A stretch of DNA of 64,000 bases from Nageia nagi (lineage: Eukaryota > Pinophyta): NCBI GenBank assembly GCA_050084985.1, contig JBITNC010000001.1:6510001-6574000 (forward strand). The letters run 5' to 3'. The notes beneath the pieces were generated by a model. It searched no databases. It worked only from the letters and a program-made list of their open reading frames with translations, and was not told the DNA's origin. Each line of letters begins with the position of its first letter. Position 1 is the first letter of the stretch. The translations under genes and the position numbers were made by a program. Positions 45,537 to 56,611 of the stretch are shown here, piece by piece.

Positions 45537-45735
45537 CATTTGAGTAGTTCTGGATGCTTCTGTAGAAAATTCTCATCTTCCCATGTGGAATCTTCAGCAG
45601 GTAGGTTCTTCCACTTAATGAGATACTCTGAAATTGATCAATTTTTTAGCTTACAGATTCTTGATTCAGTGATTACTTCTGGCTCCAATATAATTTTCCC
45701 TTCCTCATCAAGTTCTAGAAGTGTAGTTTGAATTG
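45537..45735 (-). pseudogene. Chromovirus integrase chromodomain
   Basis: Minus strand, from about 45,705: EPEVITESRICKLKN, stop, SISEYLIKWKNLPAEDSTWE, then ENFLQKHPELLK. The aromatic cage pattern ..YLIKWKN.....TWE is the chromodomain signature of chromoviral integrases. One in-frame stop separates its first strand from the rest. Such domains bind modified histone tails and bias integration. Confidence 0.88.
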
Positions 45736-46890
45736 GGATCTTGTCATCGATAAACTTCTTTAAGCATGAAACATGAAAAACTAGGTGAACTCGTGAAGAA
45801 TCCGAAAGCTCCAATTTATATGCCATACTACCAATCTTTTGCAACACCTTATAAGGCCCATAGTATTTGGGAGATAGTTTGTTATCCTTCTTAGATTGCT
45901 TGAGGGACATCTGTTTGTATGGTTGTAGCTGTAAAAACACCCAATCACCCACTTCAAAACTTCTTTCACTATGATGTTGATCTACTTATTGTTTCATTTG
46001 ATTCTATGCCAAGGTCAGGTTATCCTTTAAAAGTTGGAGAACTTGTTGTTGATGCTCGATGTGATATTCCACTACTTGAACCTTTGATTTGTCTCTTAGA
46101 TATGATGTGATGGATGGTGGATGATATCCATAAAGCACCATAAATGGGGTCATTTTTGCTACAGTATGGAAGGAAGTGTTATACCACCATTCTGCCAAAG
46201 ATAACCACTTGACCCATTATGTTTGTTTATCAGATACAAAGTAACGAAGATATCCTTCCAAACATTTGTTCACTATCTCAGTTTGCCCATTAGATTGAGG
46301 ATGATAAGATGAGCTATGAGCCAATTGAGTACCAAGATAAGAAAATAATTCTATCCAAAAATTCCCAATGAAAATGGGATCTCTATCACTTACAATAATC
46401 TTTGGGTTTCCATGTAATTTTTGAACTATCTCCATGAATGCAGTAGCCATTGTACTAGCTTTGAAGGGATGGGATAGTGCACAAAAGTGTGCATACTTTG
46501 TAATTCTATCAACAACCACCATGATGACAATATTTCCTTCAAACTTGGGTAGACCCGTGATAAAATCCATTGAGACTTCCTTCCAAGGCTGACTTGGAAT
46601 GGGTAATGGTTGTAAAAGACCTGGGGTCTTGATTGTCTCAACTTTATTTTGTTGGCAAACCAAACATTCTACCACAAACGTTTGGATATTAGATTTAAGG
46701 CCATCCCAAAAAAATTCCTTCTTGACTTTGTGATAAGTTTTTAAAACTCCTGAGTGCCCTCCTAGAGGAGAGGTGTGTAATTCCAAAAGAACCTTTTGTT
46801 TGAGTTGGGAGTTCTTACATAAATATAAGTGATCCTTGTACCACAGAGAATCATTTTTCCAACTGAATGTATGAGACACACTAGGATCTT
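45736..46890 (-). pseudogene. Chromovirus integrase (HHCC, DDE core, GPF/Y module)
   Basis: The 220-codon open frame 46,217-46,879 has the zinc-binding part HTSPLGGHSGVLKTYHKVKK ... CLVCQQNK and the core with VSMDFITGLP (first Asp), VSDRDPIF (second Asp) and SNGQTEIVNKCLEGYLR (catalytic Glu). A stop precedes WVKWLSLAEWWYNTSFH. After two further stops the C-terminal module reads WVFLQLQPYKQMSL and KLSPKYYGPYKVLQKIGSMA (GPF/Y type), VFHVSCLKKF. All catalytic residues are present, but stops cut the C-terminal part off. Confidence 0.93.
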
Positions 46891-47475
46891 ACTGTAGCTT
46901 CTAAATGAGTATCCACATCTCCTCATCATTCCTCCATTCATCCTTTGCTTTAGTTATCCACTCAGGTTGGAGAATGGAAATTACGCATATCAATGCCTCA
47001 ACATCCTCATCCTTTCTTGAGAGTGCATCAGCCACAACATTTTGCTTCCATTTTTTATAAATGATTTCAAAGTCATAACCAACATATTTGTGACCCATTT
47101 TTCTTGCTCTTTTGAAGATAGTCTTTGTTCTAAGAAGTATTTAAGACTATCATGGTCTATTTTGACCTTGAAGTGTCTTCCCATTAGATAAGGACACCAT
47201 TTTTTCAAGGCATGTAGTATTGCCATTATTTTTTTCTCATAAATAGGTTTGTTTAAATTCTTTCCCTTTATTGGATGAATCCCAAAGGCAATGGGTCTTC
47301 CATTTTGCATTAAAATAGCGTCAATGCCATTTCTTGAGGCATCACATTCCACAATAAAAGTTTTTGTGAAGTCTGGTGTAGCTAATACAGGAGCTTTGCA
47401 CATTGCTTCTTTAAGATATTCAAAGGCCTTAGTTGCTTCTAGAGTCCAATAAAATGCATCTTTCTTTAGTAATGT
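46891..47475 (-). pseudogene. Chromovirus RNase H relic
   Basis: Minus strand: APVLATPDFTKTFIVECDAS (first Asp), NGRPIAFG, NKPIYEKKIMAILHALKKW (Glu), YLMGRHFKVKIDHDSLKYFL (Asp). A frameshift follows VTNM; the other frame continues YVGYDFEIIYKKWKQNVVAD and ALSRK. Gypsy-type RNase H, broken once. Confidence 0.92.
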
Positions 47476-48125
47476 TGTTAGAGGTGCAGCAATTCACCTA
47501 TAATTCTTAACAAACTTGCGATAATACCCCGTCAACCCCAAAAATCCTCTAAGGTGCCTTAAGGTTGTGGGAAGTATCCATTCCTTAATGGCTTTAATTT
47601 TGTTAGGGTTTGGCTTAACACCCTCATGAGACACGATATGACCTAAATATTCCACCTCCTGTACCCCAAAGAAATATTTGGATGGTTTTGCATACAATTG
47701 TTGTGTCTCCAATAGTTTGAGCACCCTGTCAACATGTTGAACATGATCTTCCCAAGACTTGCTATAGATTAGTATATCATCAAAGAATACTAACAACAAA
47801 TTTTCTAAGGAAGGGTTTGAAAATAGAATTCATCAAACTTTGAAAAGTGGAAGGTGCATTAGTAATGCCAAAGGGCATGACCAAGAATTCATAATGACCT
47901 TCATGAGTTTTGAATGCTATTTTTGGAATGTCTTCTATCTTCATTCTAATTTGATGATATCTCGAGCAAAGATCTAGCTTGGTGAAGTATTTTGCTCCAT
48001 GTAATTCATCCAACAATTCATCAATGATAGGAATGGGAAATTTATCTTTAATAGTGAGCTTGTTTAGCTCTCTATAATCTAGACACATGCACCATGCTCC
48101 CTCCTTCTTAAGCACCATTACTACT
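47476..48125 (-). pseudogene. Chromovirus reverse transcriptase relic
   Basis: Minus strand: [40 protein letters not shown] (first Asp), [35 protein letters not shown] frameshift and stop near 47,785 break the frame just before [17 protein letters not shown], which holds the FxDD catalytic pair. VEYLGHIVSHEGVKPNPNKI and RHLRGFLGLTGYYRKFVKNY follow. Confidence 0.94.
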
Positions 48126-48537
48126 GGGGAAGAGAAAGAACTTTGGCTTGGTCAAATTATACCTATTTATAGCATTTCTACAACCATATGTTCAATTTCA
48201 CTCTTCTGGGCATATGGATATTTATAAGGTCTGATGTTGGGAGGAACACTTCCTAGAATTAAGTTAATACCATGATTATGATCTCAATTAGGGGGGAGAC
48301 CTTTGGGAGTATCAAATACCTTGTGATACTTATCAATGACTTTCTGGAGATCTAGAGAATTGCCTAGCTTAAATGTTTGGACATCTAGTGAGCATAATTG
48401 TACAATTACATCTCTTCTTTACTTCCTCAAAATTTTTATCATGCCATTAGAGCTAATTATCTTACAATCTTTCACTTCAATACCCCTTAATTCAAACTCT
48501 TTCCCTTCCAAGAAAATTTCATGAAATTTTTTTAAAA
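48126..48537 (-). pseudogene. Protease-RT linker of the chromovirus
   Basis: Decayed sequence linking protease and RT. Stops in all frames; no separate gene. The start of the RT domain lies in its last part. Confidence 0.6.
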
Positions 48538-48897
48538 TTAAAAGCCACTATTCCTAATGATTGTAACCATTAGACCCCCAAAGACAATATCAGCAGCACC
48601 CATTGGAATGGCAATCATTGGACTTTTTAGTACATATTCCCCCATGGTTAGATTGATATTATGGCACTTCCCTAAGCAATTTATAGTTCCTCCTCCATCT
48701 GCAACCATCACTTGAAACTCTGATGTTGGATATATGAAGCAATTCAAATCTTTGGCTATCTTGGAATGAATAAAATTATGTGTACTACCAGAGTCAATCA
48801 ACACTATTACCTTTTTCTTCTTGATATATCCTTCTATCTTGAGAGTTTGAGGAGTAGTAATTCTACCCAATGCATTACAAGATATGGTGGGAGTCAA
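48538..48897 (-). pseudogene. Chromovirus aspartic protease
   Basis: A 119-codon open frame on the minus strand. VIVLIDSGSTHNFIHSKIAK carries an intact D-S-G active site; VMVADGGGTINCLGKCHNI and MIAIPMGAADIVFGG follow in the usual order. The Asp-Ser-Gly triad and the hydrophobic-hydrophobic-Gly end are those of gypsy protease. Apparently intact as a domain but not connected in frame to gag. Confidence 0.9.
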
Positions 48898-48929
48898 TTT
48901 TTCAGTAGTAATCTCTTCTAATTCTTCGA

Positions 48930-50051
48930 GTGTGGATGATTTTCTTCTTCTTCTTCTTCCTCTTCACATTCTATGTAGAATAATTCTTCTCCCCACACTT
49001 ATGTCCTTTACTATACTTGCTATCATAATTGAAGCATAGACCCTTTGCTTGTCTTTCATCCATTTGTTAAGGTGTCAACCTTGTAGGTTTAGGTAAGTGA
49101 GAAGAAGGAACATTATTTTCTTTATAGGTGTTCGAGGGGAACCTTTTAGTAGCCATTGACATATTTTTACTTCCAACCTTCCTTGCCATCCTAAAAGCCA
49201 TCTCTAAGGATGTTGGTTCAAATAGACGCACCTCATGTTGAATGTTATCCTTTAAGGTTCCCATAAAGAGATCCAATAATCTATCACTTGGTATGTCATT
49301 CACTCTAAGACTCAACTTTTGAAATTGTTGAATGTGCTCCATCATTAAACCTTTTTGCCTTAGATTTGTCAATTGATTAAAGAAGGCATTATTCTTAACA
49401 TCCTCATGGTAGGCTATTAGTTCCTCTATAAAAATGGACCAAGATATAATAGAACCCTTTTCACATTCACAAAGCCATTGGTACCATACAACCTTCCCAG
49501 GCTCTAGATACAAGGATGCAATAGTTACTTTTTATGATGTTGGTACTTGGTGTAGATCAAAAAAGTGCTCCATCTGAATATCCAAGTGATGGGATCCTTT
49601 CCATCAAACTTCCTCATGTCGATCTTGGGGAGTTGGATTCCCCTTGAGAACCATGCTTGATTACTTCCATTAGTAGAAGCATATCCTCATGAATTAGGCT
49701 TATTAATGAAGGGTTTATCTCCTTGAACAATATCAATATTTTCCTGATAAGCCTGGCCATATCAACATCTTTAAGAATTTTTCCCTCTGGGTTTTGTATG
49801 AATTGAAAAATCTTTTCCATATTTTGATCCATATTAGTCACCAACTCCTCCCTCAAACTGATTAAATCAATTGATATTACCATCCCTTTTGTCAAATCCC
49901 TTTTTAATTCCTCTAAATCACCCTTTTTTACAAATCCTTTAACCAATTCTTCCAATTGGGATATTCGAAAGGATATGTCTTCACTTTCTGCTATAGTCAT
50001 GGATGAACCCTCTGGAGGTCTAGGTGGTGTAGCAAATTTTTTTGGTGGCAT
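48930..50051 (-). pseudogene. gag: Chromovirus gag relic
   Basis: Starts MPPKKFATPPRPPEG at 50,051; 145 open codons include a coiled-coil-like SQLEELVKGFVKKGDLEELK. After a break (about 49,610-49,515) the capsid core continues: VVWYQWLCECEKG, WSIFIEELIAYHED, FNQLTNLRQKGLMMEHIQQF, RLLDLFMGTLKDNIQHEV. The zinc-finger-like tail CFNYDSKYSKGHKCGEK has Tyr where the second Cys is expected, a single G-to-A change. A Lys-rich run (about 48,943-48,960) follows. Confidence 0.88.
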
Positions 50052-51316
50052 TTTGACAGAGTATTACTATAGAGTAGTCAAAGGCTTAGTCAAAGGTCCT
50101 CATAGGAGTGTCCAGTTCTCACAAACCATGATATACCATAAGGTCCAAAAATAGTACTCAGCCCAATATTTTAGAGCTCCAACCAAAGAGGATAGATCGT
50201 ACCCTTGGTCGTACTACCCAACTACCTTTTGGTATGTGTGGGTAGTCTCCCAAAGTGTTGTTCTTGGTGTATTGCAAAAAAAGGATGGTCAAAATGTTAA
50301 CTTGGTTGGTTTCAGGATTCTAGGGGGTCTCCCTATATATGCAAGGTACGTGGGAGCTCAAATCTATGATAGTGTTGTCTAATGCACAATCGTTTGAAAA
50401 TGGCCCTTGCTAATATACTCATGGCACATGAGGGAATCTTAAAGGACCTCTCTATATACCATGTACATTCATGAGTATGATGGCATCTCTATATACTCAA
50501 AGGTACATGAGAGAATCCAACAGTGGCCTAAGCGATATACTACGAGTACATTATAGGAGACCACAATTCCTCGAGATGCAGTGTTGGCAAAGTAATGATA
50601 GCTCCTATGTTTAAAGATGCCAAAAAACATATATACATATAATAATATCCTATTTATCCTCTTTACAACAGCTTTTGAATCACCCCAAATAGACCTTCCA
50701 ATCAAAATATATGCAAAATTAAAAAATTATACCTTTTTAAACTGTGATTTGGAGACTGTTTTATTATCTGACCTTCCAACTGATGTAAATCTGAAATTTC
50801 AGCCCTTTAGAGTCTAAAATTTCTACCTGTGGTAGCCTCATATTTATTATTTTCAATTCCACAAGTTTTGTAAAATTCTAATATTCCAAGAGGAAATGGA
50901 TGCAACTTTCCCAAAATATGCTGATTTTTGGATTTTTCAAAAGAGTGAACTTGTACGAAGTGCCATGTGTCACCTATTTATTCATAGACCTTGAAAATTG
51001 TACTAGATAAACTTAAGTCCATATAATAACCAGTAAAATAGGTTTCATAAAGTTTAGATCTATAAAAATTCAGATATACACTTTTTAGCTAGAACACCTG
51101 TTTCAGACCTGCTTTTGAGACTAGTCACAAACCCTAACTTTCCCCAAGTGTAACTTGCAAAATATAGTGAATTAGGAGCTGCAATTTTAACTAAAAATTC
51201 TTCAGTATGTATTATAAAAACCCAATAAATTTAAGAATCTAAAACCTTTTGAAATATAATTGGTAGTGAAAATTTCATGATGACTAGTTTTGAGTAGTGA
51301 AACCATAGAATCATCT
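50052..51316 (-). other. Untranslated leader of the chromovirus
   Basis: About 1.26 kb between primer site and gag. Short imperfect repeats with ATGAGAGAATC and GTACATGAG occur near 50,400-50,520. No protein recognised; small frames at 50,469-50,817 overlap on opposite strands. Confidence 0.6.
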
Positions 51317-51330
51317 GCTTTGATACAAAA
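51317..51330 (-). other. Primer binding site of the chromovirus, degenerate
   Basis: Minus strand TTGTATCAAAGCAG next to the 5' LTR matches the initiator-Met tRNA site with two changes. Confidence 0.8.
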
Positions 51331-51648
51331 TGTTATGAACCAAGTTCCTAAAATAGGATAAAATCATAAGAGAAAGAGCTAAAATCCTTGAATAAGAGAT
51401 AAAGTAAGTAATAATAAGCCAATTTGAGGGGGAAACCTCCTTTACATTACATCAAATACACAACAATAGACAATACAAATGATAATACCTCCTTAGTATA
51501 TATAGGAGTCCAAGGGGTGCCACTACAATGAAAGGACACTAGCCGACATAACAATAATAATGTAAGGGAATAAAAATAACCATAGTGTACTTCTATGGGA
51601 CACATAATAACAATATATGGGCTACATGAGTAGTATAGGGACCTAACA
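51331..51648 (-). repeat. 5' LTR of the chromovirus
   Basis: 318 bp, colinear with 45,186-45,503, TG...CA ends, followed by CTACT. TATA-like TATATATA at 51,497-51,504. Confidence 0.93.
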
Positions 51649-53150
51649 CTACTAGTCCCAAGGTAATTAATGATTATAGATTCATAGAATATTAGGGGTT
51701 TAAATAGTATAACCCATCAATATATTGTATAAAAAAGGAATATAGAATTTATGTTCATTTAAGAGACCAAAATGTTATCATATATAATGAAAAAATAGTA
51801 AATATAATTTAGAGAGGGATCAAGCATATGGAACTAGTAACCTAAGGAGTGTCAAAGGGGATAATTACCCTTTAGAATTATTTTAAATAGAGTTAAATAG
51901 AGCATATGACATGAAGGATTTACTTACATCCCATCTTAGTAACGAAGTGAAAATAGAGCAGGTATTAATCATAAACTTAAACAAGGATTAAAATCTAGAA
52001 GGATAGAGTCACCAATGGAAAGTAGTTCATAATATGAAAAACTTAAGGGAGGAGTTATATTAGATTATAATTAGGGATTTTAATGCTGATTTCTAAAAAT
52101 ATACCATCCAAAGAGCAAGAATGAAGAGCTATGACTTTGGAATTTAAGGATAAATGATTTTTGAAGTCCATGCATTATATCTAGTGGACATTAAAAGCCA
52201 TGGAATTAGATTTACTTAGACTAATAAGAGAAGAGATACAAATAATAGGAAGGTTAAGTTAGGTCACTTTATAATATTGAAGAAGGTATTTAGTAAATGT
52301 AATATGAAATTGTATCTTTTGGAAGGTTCAATCTCATGTCACTTTCCCAATCTATTGGAGGGGAAATTAGGATGGGCCAACATAGAAAGTCATTTAGTTT
52401 TGAAAACCTTTGGGTCCAAAAAGAGGAAATATGAAGAATAAAGTTTGAAATGGTGGGAAAGAGGTTCATCCAAAGTAAGTAACTACGATTTTTAGCTTCC
52501 ACAAGCAACTCCACTATATCAAGGATCAACTAAAAGATGGACGGAAACCCAAAAAGTAAATTTATAAGCATAAAGGTCCCCATTAGTGGCTATATAGGAC
52601 AAGGTCCAAAAACTCTTATTAGAAGAATCAATTATAAAGAAGCTCAAAGAAGAGGATTATGAGTTATGTACAGAAATAGAAGACATTGATAATCAAAAGG
52701 AGAATTATTATAAATAGAGAGAAACAAATACCTAGCTAATGAAAGGGGATAAAAATACAAAAAATTTCCAATAAGCATATCGTATGAGGAGATATAGAAA
52801 CATAATAAAATATATATAAGATAAAGGATCATCCTTAGGCACAATCTCAAGTATGCATTTCCATATAATCATTTTTTTCCAAAAATGTATTAGGAAGTTC
52901 TGATGTAGGATGAAGAGGTACAAGAATAACTATAGTGGCCATACCCTCCATAATTTTAGAAGAATAAAACTATGTTATGCTTAAACTAATGAAAAGAGAG
53001 GAATTAAAGGTGATAGTATTTGGAATTAATATAGGAAAAATATTAGGTCCATGACTTCTTAATAGATTTTTTTCATGCCTTCTATAGACACCAAAAAAAT
53101 GCATATCTAAAGAATACATGTCAACTTGAAAAATAACATGAGCATTGAAC
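51649..53150 (+). pseudogene. Second LINE: endonuclease and RT start, piece 2
   Basis: From 51,690: NIRGLNSITHQYIV, stop, RNIEFMFI, stop, ETKM is the start of an APE-type endonuclease. About 52,070: IIIRDFNADF (the GDFN block with Gly lost), GIRFT, stop, TNKRRDTNNRK. Then KGDKNTKNFQ, stop, AYRMRRYRNIIKYI (the EGD.NTKFFH region ahead of RT), and KREELKVIVFGINIGKILGP (the PG.DG region). Stops mostly fall at Trp, Gln or Arg positions. The recognisable part ends near 53,150; the RT palm is missing. Confidence 0.8.
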
Positions 53151-53159
53151 AAAATCTAA

Positions 53160-54017
53160 CATAATGGTCAAAATTACAACTAGTCCTGATTGGCCTACCG
53201 ATTGATCAATTAAATAGATAGTTAGTTTGTCAACCATAATTAGTCGATCGATTATAAGATAACAAATTACAAAAAGGGAATTTTCCCTCTTTTGAGACCC
53301 TGGCAATTTTGAATCTCAAGCCTTTTGTTCAAACAATTGATATTTTGAACAAAACTAGTTCATTTGTGATAAGAACACATTCCTATGGTGATTTTGGGTA
53401 AAAACCAAGGCACATAAAGATTATATCACCATTTTTGAGGGTTTTGGAGGTATAATCATTATCATACCATTAGTATTTACTAGCATATTATTTGTTTCAA
53501 GGTTTTTGCAAGTACCTTGAAGCATTTAGAGTTATTGAGAGCACTCATATCCTTTTGTATAGCATATTATAGCATAATTACATTATTGTGTGCATGTAAC
53601 ATAATTTATAGGTTAATTTCATCATATATTCTAGGCTAGTTTAGCACTTTTGGCAATCTTTATCATTCATCATAATATTATAATTGTAAATCAAATCATT
53701 TCTTAACATAATACAATAATTTAGAATAGCACAATCATATCATATTGCATTTAAGCATGTCTTATCTTTTTATTATCCAATTGGTTATGGATCAGGAGGC
53801 TTACAAAGCATTTGAGATAGGGTTTTTATACCCCTTAGCTTGACTCCAAGGTCCTAAGGACTTAGATATGGAAATTCCCCACTAATATTATTTATTTTGC
53901 ATTGTTCTTCTTAGTTATCCAAGTAAATAGCAACAACTAATAATAAGATAATCTCTAGAATTATAACTTGTAATATATGTTTAGGTATTGTTATATTGTA
54001 GCAAGATTTAGGGTGCA
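53160..54017 (+). mobile_element. Probable LTR fragment related to the gag-only element
   Basis: The sequence ends GGGTGCA and is followed, after CAAAA, by TGGTGATCATAATGGG, almost the motif that follows the 5' LTR of the gag-only element. It also has palindromic words (GATTGATCAATT, TCGATCGATTA). No matching second LTR was found and the start is uncertain. Confidence 0.4.
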
Positions 54018-54022
54018 CAAAA

Positions 54023-54038
54023 TGGTGATCATAATGGG
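54023..54038 (+). other. Candidate primer binding site
   Basis: TGGTGATCATAATGGG, differing by one base from 14,760-14,775. tRNA not assigned. Confidence 0.4.
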
Positions 54039-54039
54039 A

Positions 54040-56003
54040 TACCTTGGTCCTTGATGCATCATAAATTTTGGAGGAGTTTTTTCCTAACCTTTTTCCTTTT
54101 TTGGTGTCTTCATATTTTGATCCTTCTCCTGGTTGTTTCTATCATGTTTAGGCATTGATTTTTATCCTGTTTTGTAGAGTTTAATAATTATATTACTCAT
54201 AATTAGGCCTAGAATTTTAGAAACCTCAATCGTTATCTATATCCAACCAACCTCCATTAGATTAATAAATGAGGAAAGCTATATCTTGAAAAGGTAACAT
54301 AATAAGTCAAGGTTTTTGGGTTCTTATACAATGCATGGTTGAAAGCTCTATCTTCTTGAAAAGGTAACATATAACTCAAGAATGGGTTTAGATCAAATCC
54401 ATATTTTTCTTATTCCTAAATGCAACTACATGCCTTTTGAAGAAAGAGGATATAAAATACAAATTCTTCTTTTTCTTCCTCTATATTTCAAGTATAAAAC
54501 AAGAATCTAAAATTTCATAAAAGAACATTTAAGTATATAGAAATTATTTTCAATGATCTATTTCTCATTAAATAAATTTCGTGCAATTTCTTGCTAATCC
54601 TAGTATTTCTTTTATTTCAAACAAATATTTTCCAATCTTGAAAATATAACTCAAAAAAACTAAGTTCTTAATCTCTATTGAAAATTACATAACATACAAT
54701 TTCACTCAAGAATTAAAAACTTGGATCTTAAAATAATAATATTCCATCATGCTAGAATAATATAAAAAACTTTCATAAGACTTCACAAAGTATCACTAGA
54801 TCTTACTTTTACAAGTATTTACCATGCTTCTCTAGGACTTTATTTCTTAAGCTTCTATTTATTATACTAAGAAAACATCACAAATCACATCATAAATCCT
54901 TTTTATCTCTCCTACATTTCATGCACAAGCCACATCTAGCTTTTCAGTCAATAATTCCTAAGCAAAGTAAATATTCTTTTAAATTTATTTCTATTTAAAG
55001 AAATTATACAACATTACTAACACTAAATTTATTTCTCTACATCTAGTATTTCCTAAACTAAGAAAATAACAAGATCTCATGTAAAAATCCACTTTAATCC
55101 TTTACTAGTTTTATTTAGTAATAAATAAATGTAACCTTAATTAAGAATAAGAATACACTTTGTTTTCTCTAATTCTTTCATAAAATAAAAATGACACTTT
55201 TATTTTTCTCTAAAAATAAAACACATCAAATAATATATTTTATAGTTTATTATTTGAAACAATCTTCATAAAATAAAACCTTATATATATATATATTATT
55301 AAAACACATAAATCTAAATTTTAAACCAATATTTCCAAAAGCAAAATATTGTAACATTAAATTTATCTTATAGATGCTAAATAATGTGATTAATGCAAAT
55401 GGGGTTGATTAGTGCACTATTGTTCTACTTTGTAAATATTGACGCATATATCAAAAATATGGCAATAACATGTAACATGAATGTAGTAATATTTACTTAT
55501 ATTTTGTATTTATTCCTCTAATCATAAAATGCATAAAACACAAAGCATACATTCATGAATAAGTAGGCTATCGATGCCCTATAATTGGTGCACCATCGAC
55601 ATCATAGGATGAGTGAAATTACAAACGTGAATAAGAATGTAGTGATCAACAAATAATCAAATGATGAAAATACATGCGAACTTATAGGATAACAGATGTA
55701 CAATATAGATAGATAAAGCAAGTTGCAATTCTTCAAATAATCTTCAATTGATAATCCTTGTATTATCTTGAAATGATTATTAGCCCATGATTCACTCATG
55801 ATCCTATAGGTCATCAAATGATGTCTTTATATATGATACAAATTTACATGACTTTAATATTTTGACCTCTTGTACATTCCACAAGGGTCAAATACATGAC
55901 CTACACATCCTTTATACATTTTAAATCCCTTTTTAAATGATACATTATTAAGGGATTAAAATGATTTATTAAATACATAAAGGTTCATTTTGAGGCATCT
56001 ACA
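54040..56003 (-). mobile_element. 3' LTR (and flank) of the Tat-type element
   Basis: On the minus strand an LTR-like start TGTAGATGCCTC begins at 56,003, next to a purine tract, downstream of the integrase. The LTR runs leftward; I could not find its other end because the partner LTR is outside the window. The region is very AT-rich with no coding signal. A (TA)n run lies at about 55,284-55,297, and AAAGGTAACAT-type words repeat near 54,290 and 54,360. Confidence 0.5.
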
Positions 56004-56016
56004 CTTGCCCCTATTT
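56004..56016 (-). other. Polypurine tract of the Tat-type element
   Basis: Minus strand AAATAGGGGCAAG directly before TGTAGATG. Confidence 0.65.
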
Positions 56017-56104
56017 GGATTTGTGATTGAAGAAATGAAATTACATGTCTAAAGAAGTATAGAATAAAATTTTCAAATCTATTTTTTGATGCTGATTGAA
56101 TGAT

Positions 56105-56606
56105 GATTTAGATATTTGAACTATAACATAAACAACTCTATATTTTCAAGATCACATGAAAGCTCACAATTCACATCTAACAAACTCACAAAGCAATATC
56201 ACAAAGATAACTCAAGATATAAGTGGTTCCTCCAATTAGGACTACATCCACTAATTAGATCTCACTTCATTCATAATATGAACTCTTACAATCTTTCTAA
56301 ACTCATCTTCTAAACACTATCCTCTAGCATAACTTTACTTCACAAATTAGTGTATGTTCACAAAGAAGAAGCCTTCTATTTATAGGCTAAAATCTTTCTT
56401 TGGATCACCCTTTTACCCAAAGTACAAAGGCATGACATGCAACTCCCTTTTACCCAAGGGGCATGCTCATGGCATGGAGTGTAGGATAAGTTACATTATC
56501 ATATTCACTTAAATACCTAAGGTACAAATTGATACCTTTAAGTATTAGTGAATTTACAAAGAGGATTAATACAAACCTTTACAATAATTCATTATACATT
56601 TCAACA
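56105..56606 (-). mobile_element. Solo LTR of the copia 2 family (TSD ATGAT)
   Basis: Inverted relative to copia 2, about 502 bp: minus strand starts TGTTGAAATGTATAATG and runs colinear with the copia 2 LTR through TATAAATA (minus, 56,377-56,384) to ATAACATAAAC-equivalent sequence near its end. ATGAT flanks it on both sides (56,100-56,104 and 56,607-56,611). No internal sequence is attached. The last bases are degenerate. Confidence 0.87.
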
Positions 56607-56611
56607 ATGAT

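Larger units (their letters stand above)
45186..51648 (-). mobile_element. Complete chromodomain Ty3/gypsy element (TSD CTACT)
   Basis: A 6,463-bp element on the minus strand with two 318-bp LTRs, primer site, gag, protease, RT, RNase H, integrase and a C-terminal chromodomain in gypsy order. The chromodomain places it among chromoviruses, whose integrase tail guides insertion to certain chromatin; LTR size and total length would suit a Reina-like lineage, but I cannot fix that. LTR difference is about 5% by eye. Single frameshifts and stops inactivate gag and pol, though the integrase core is open. Confidence 0.94.
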
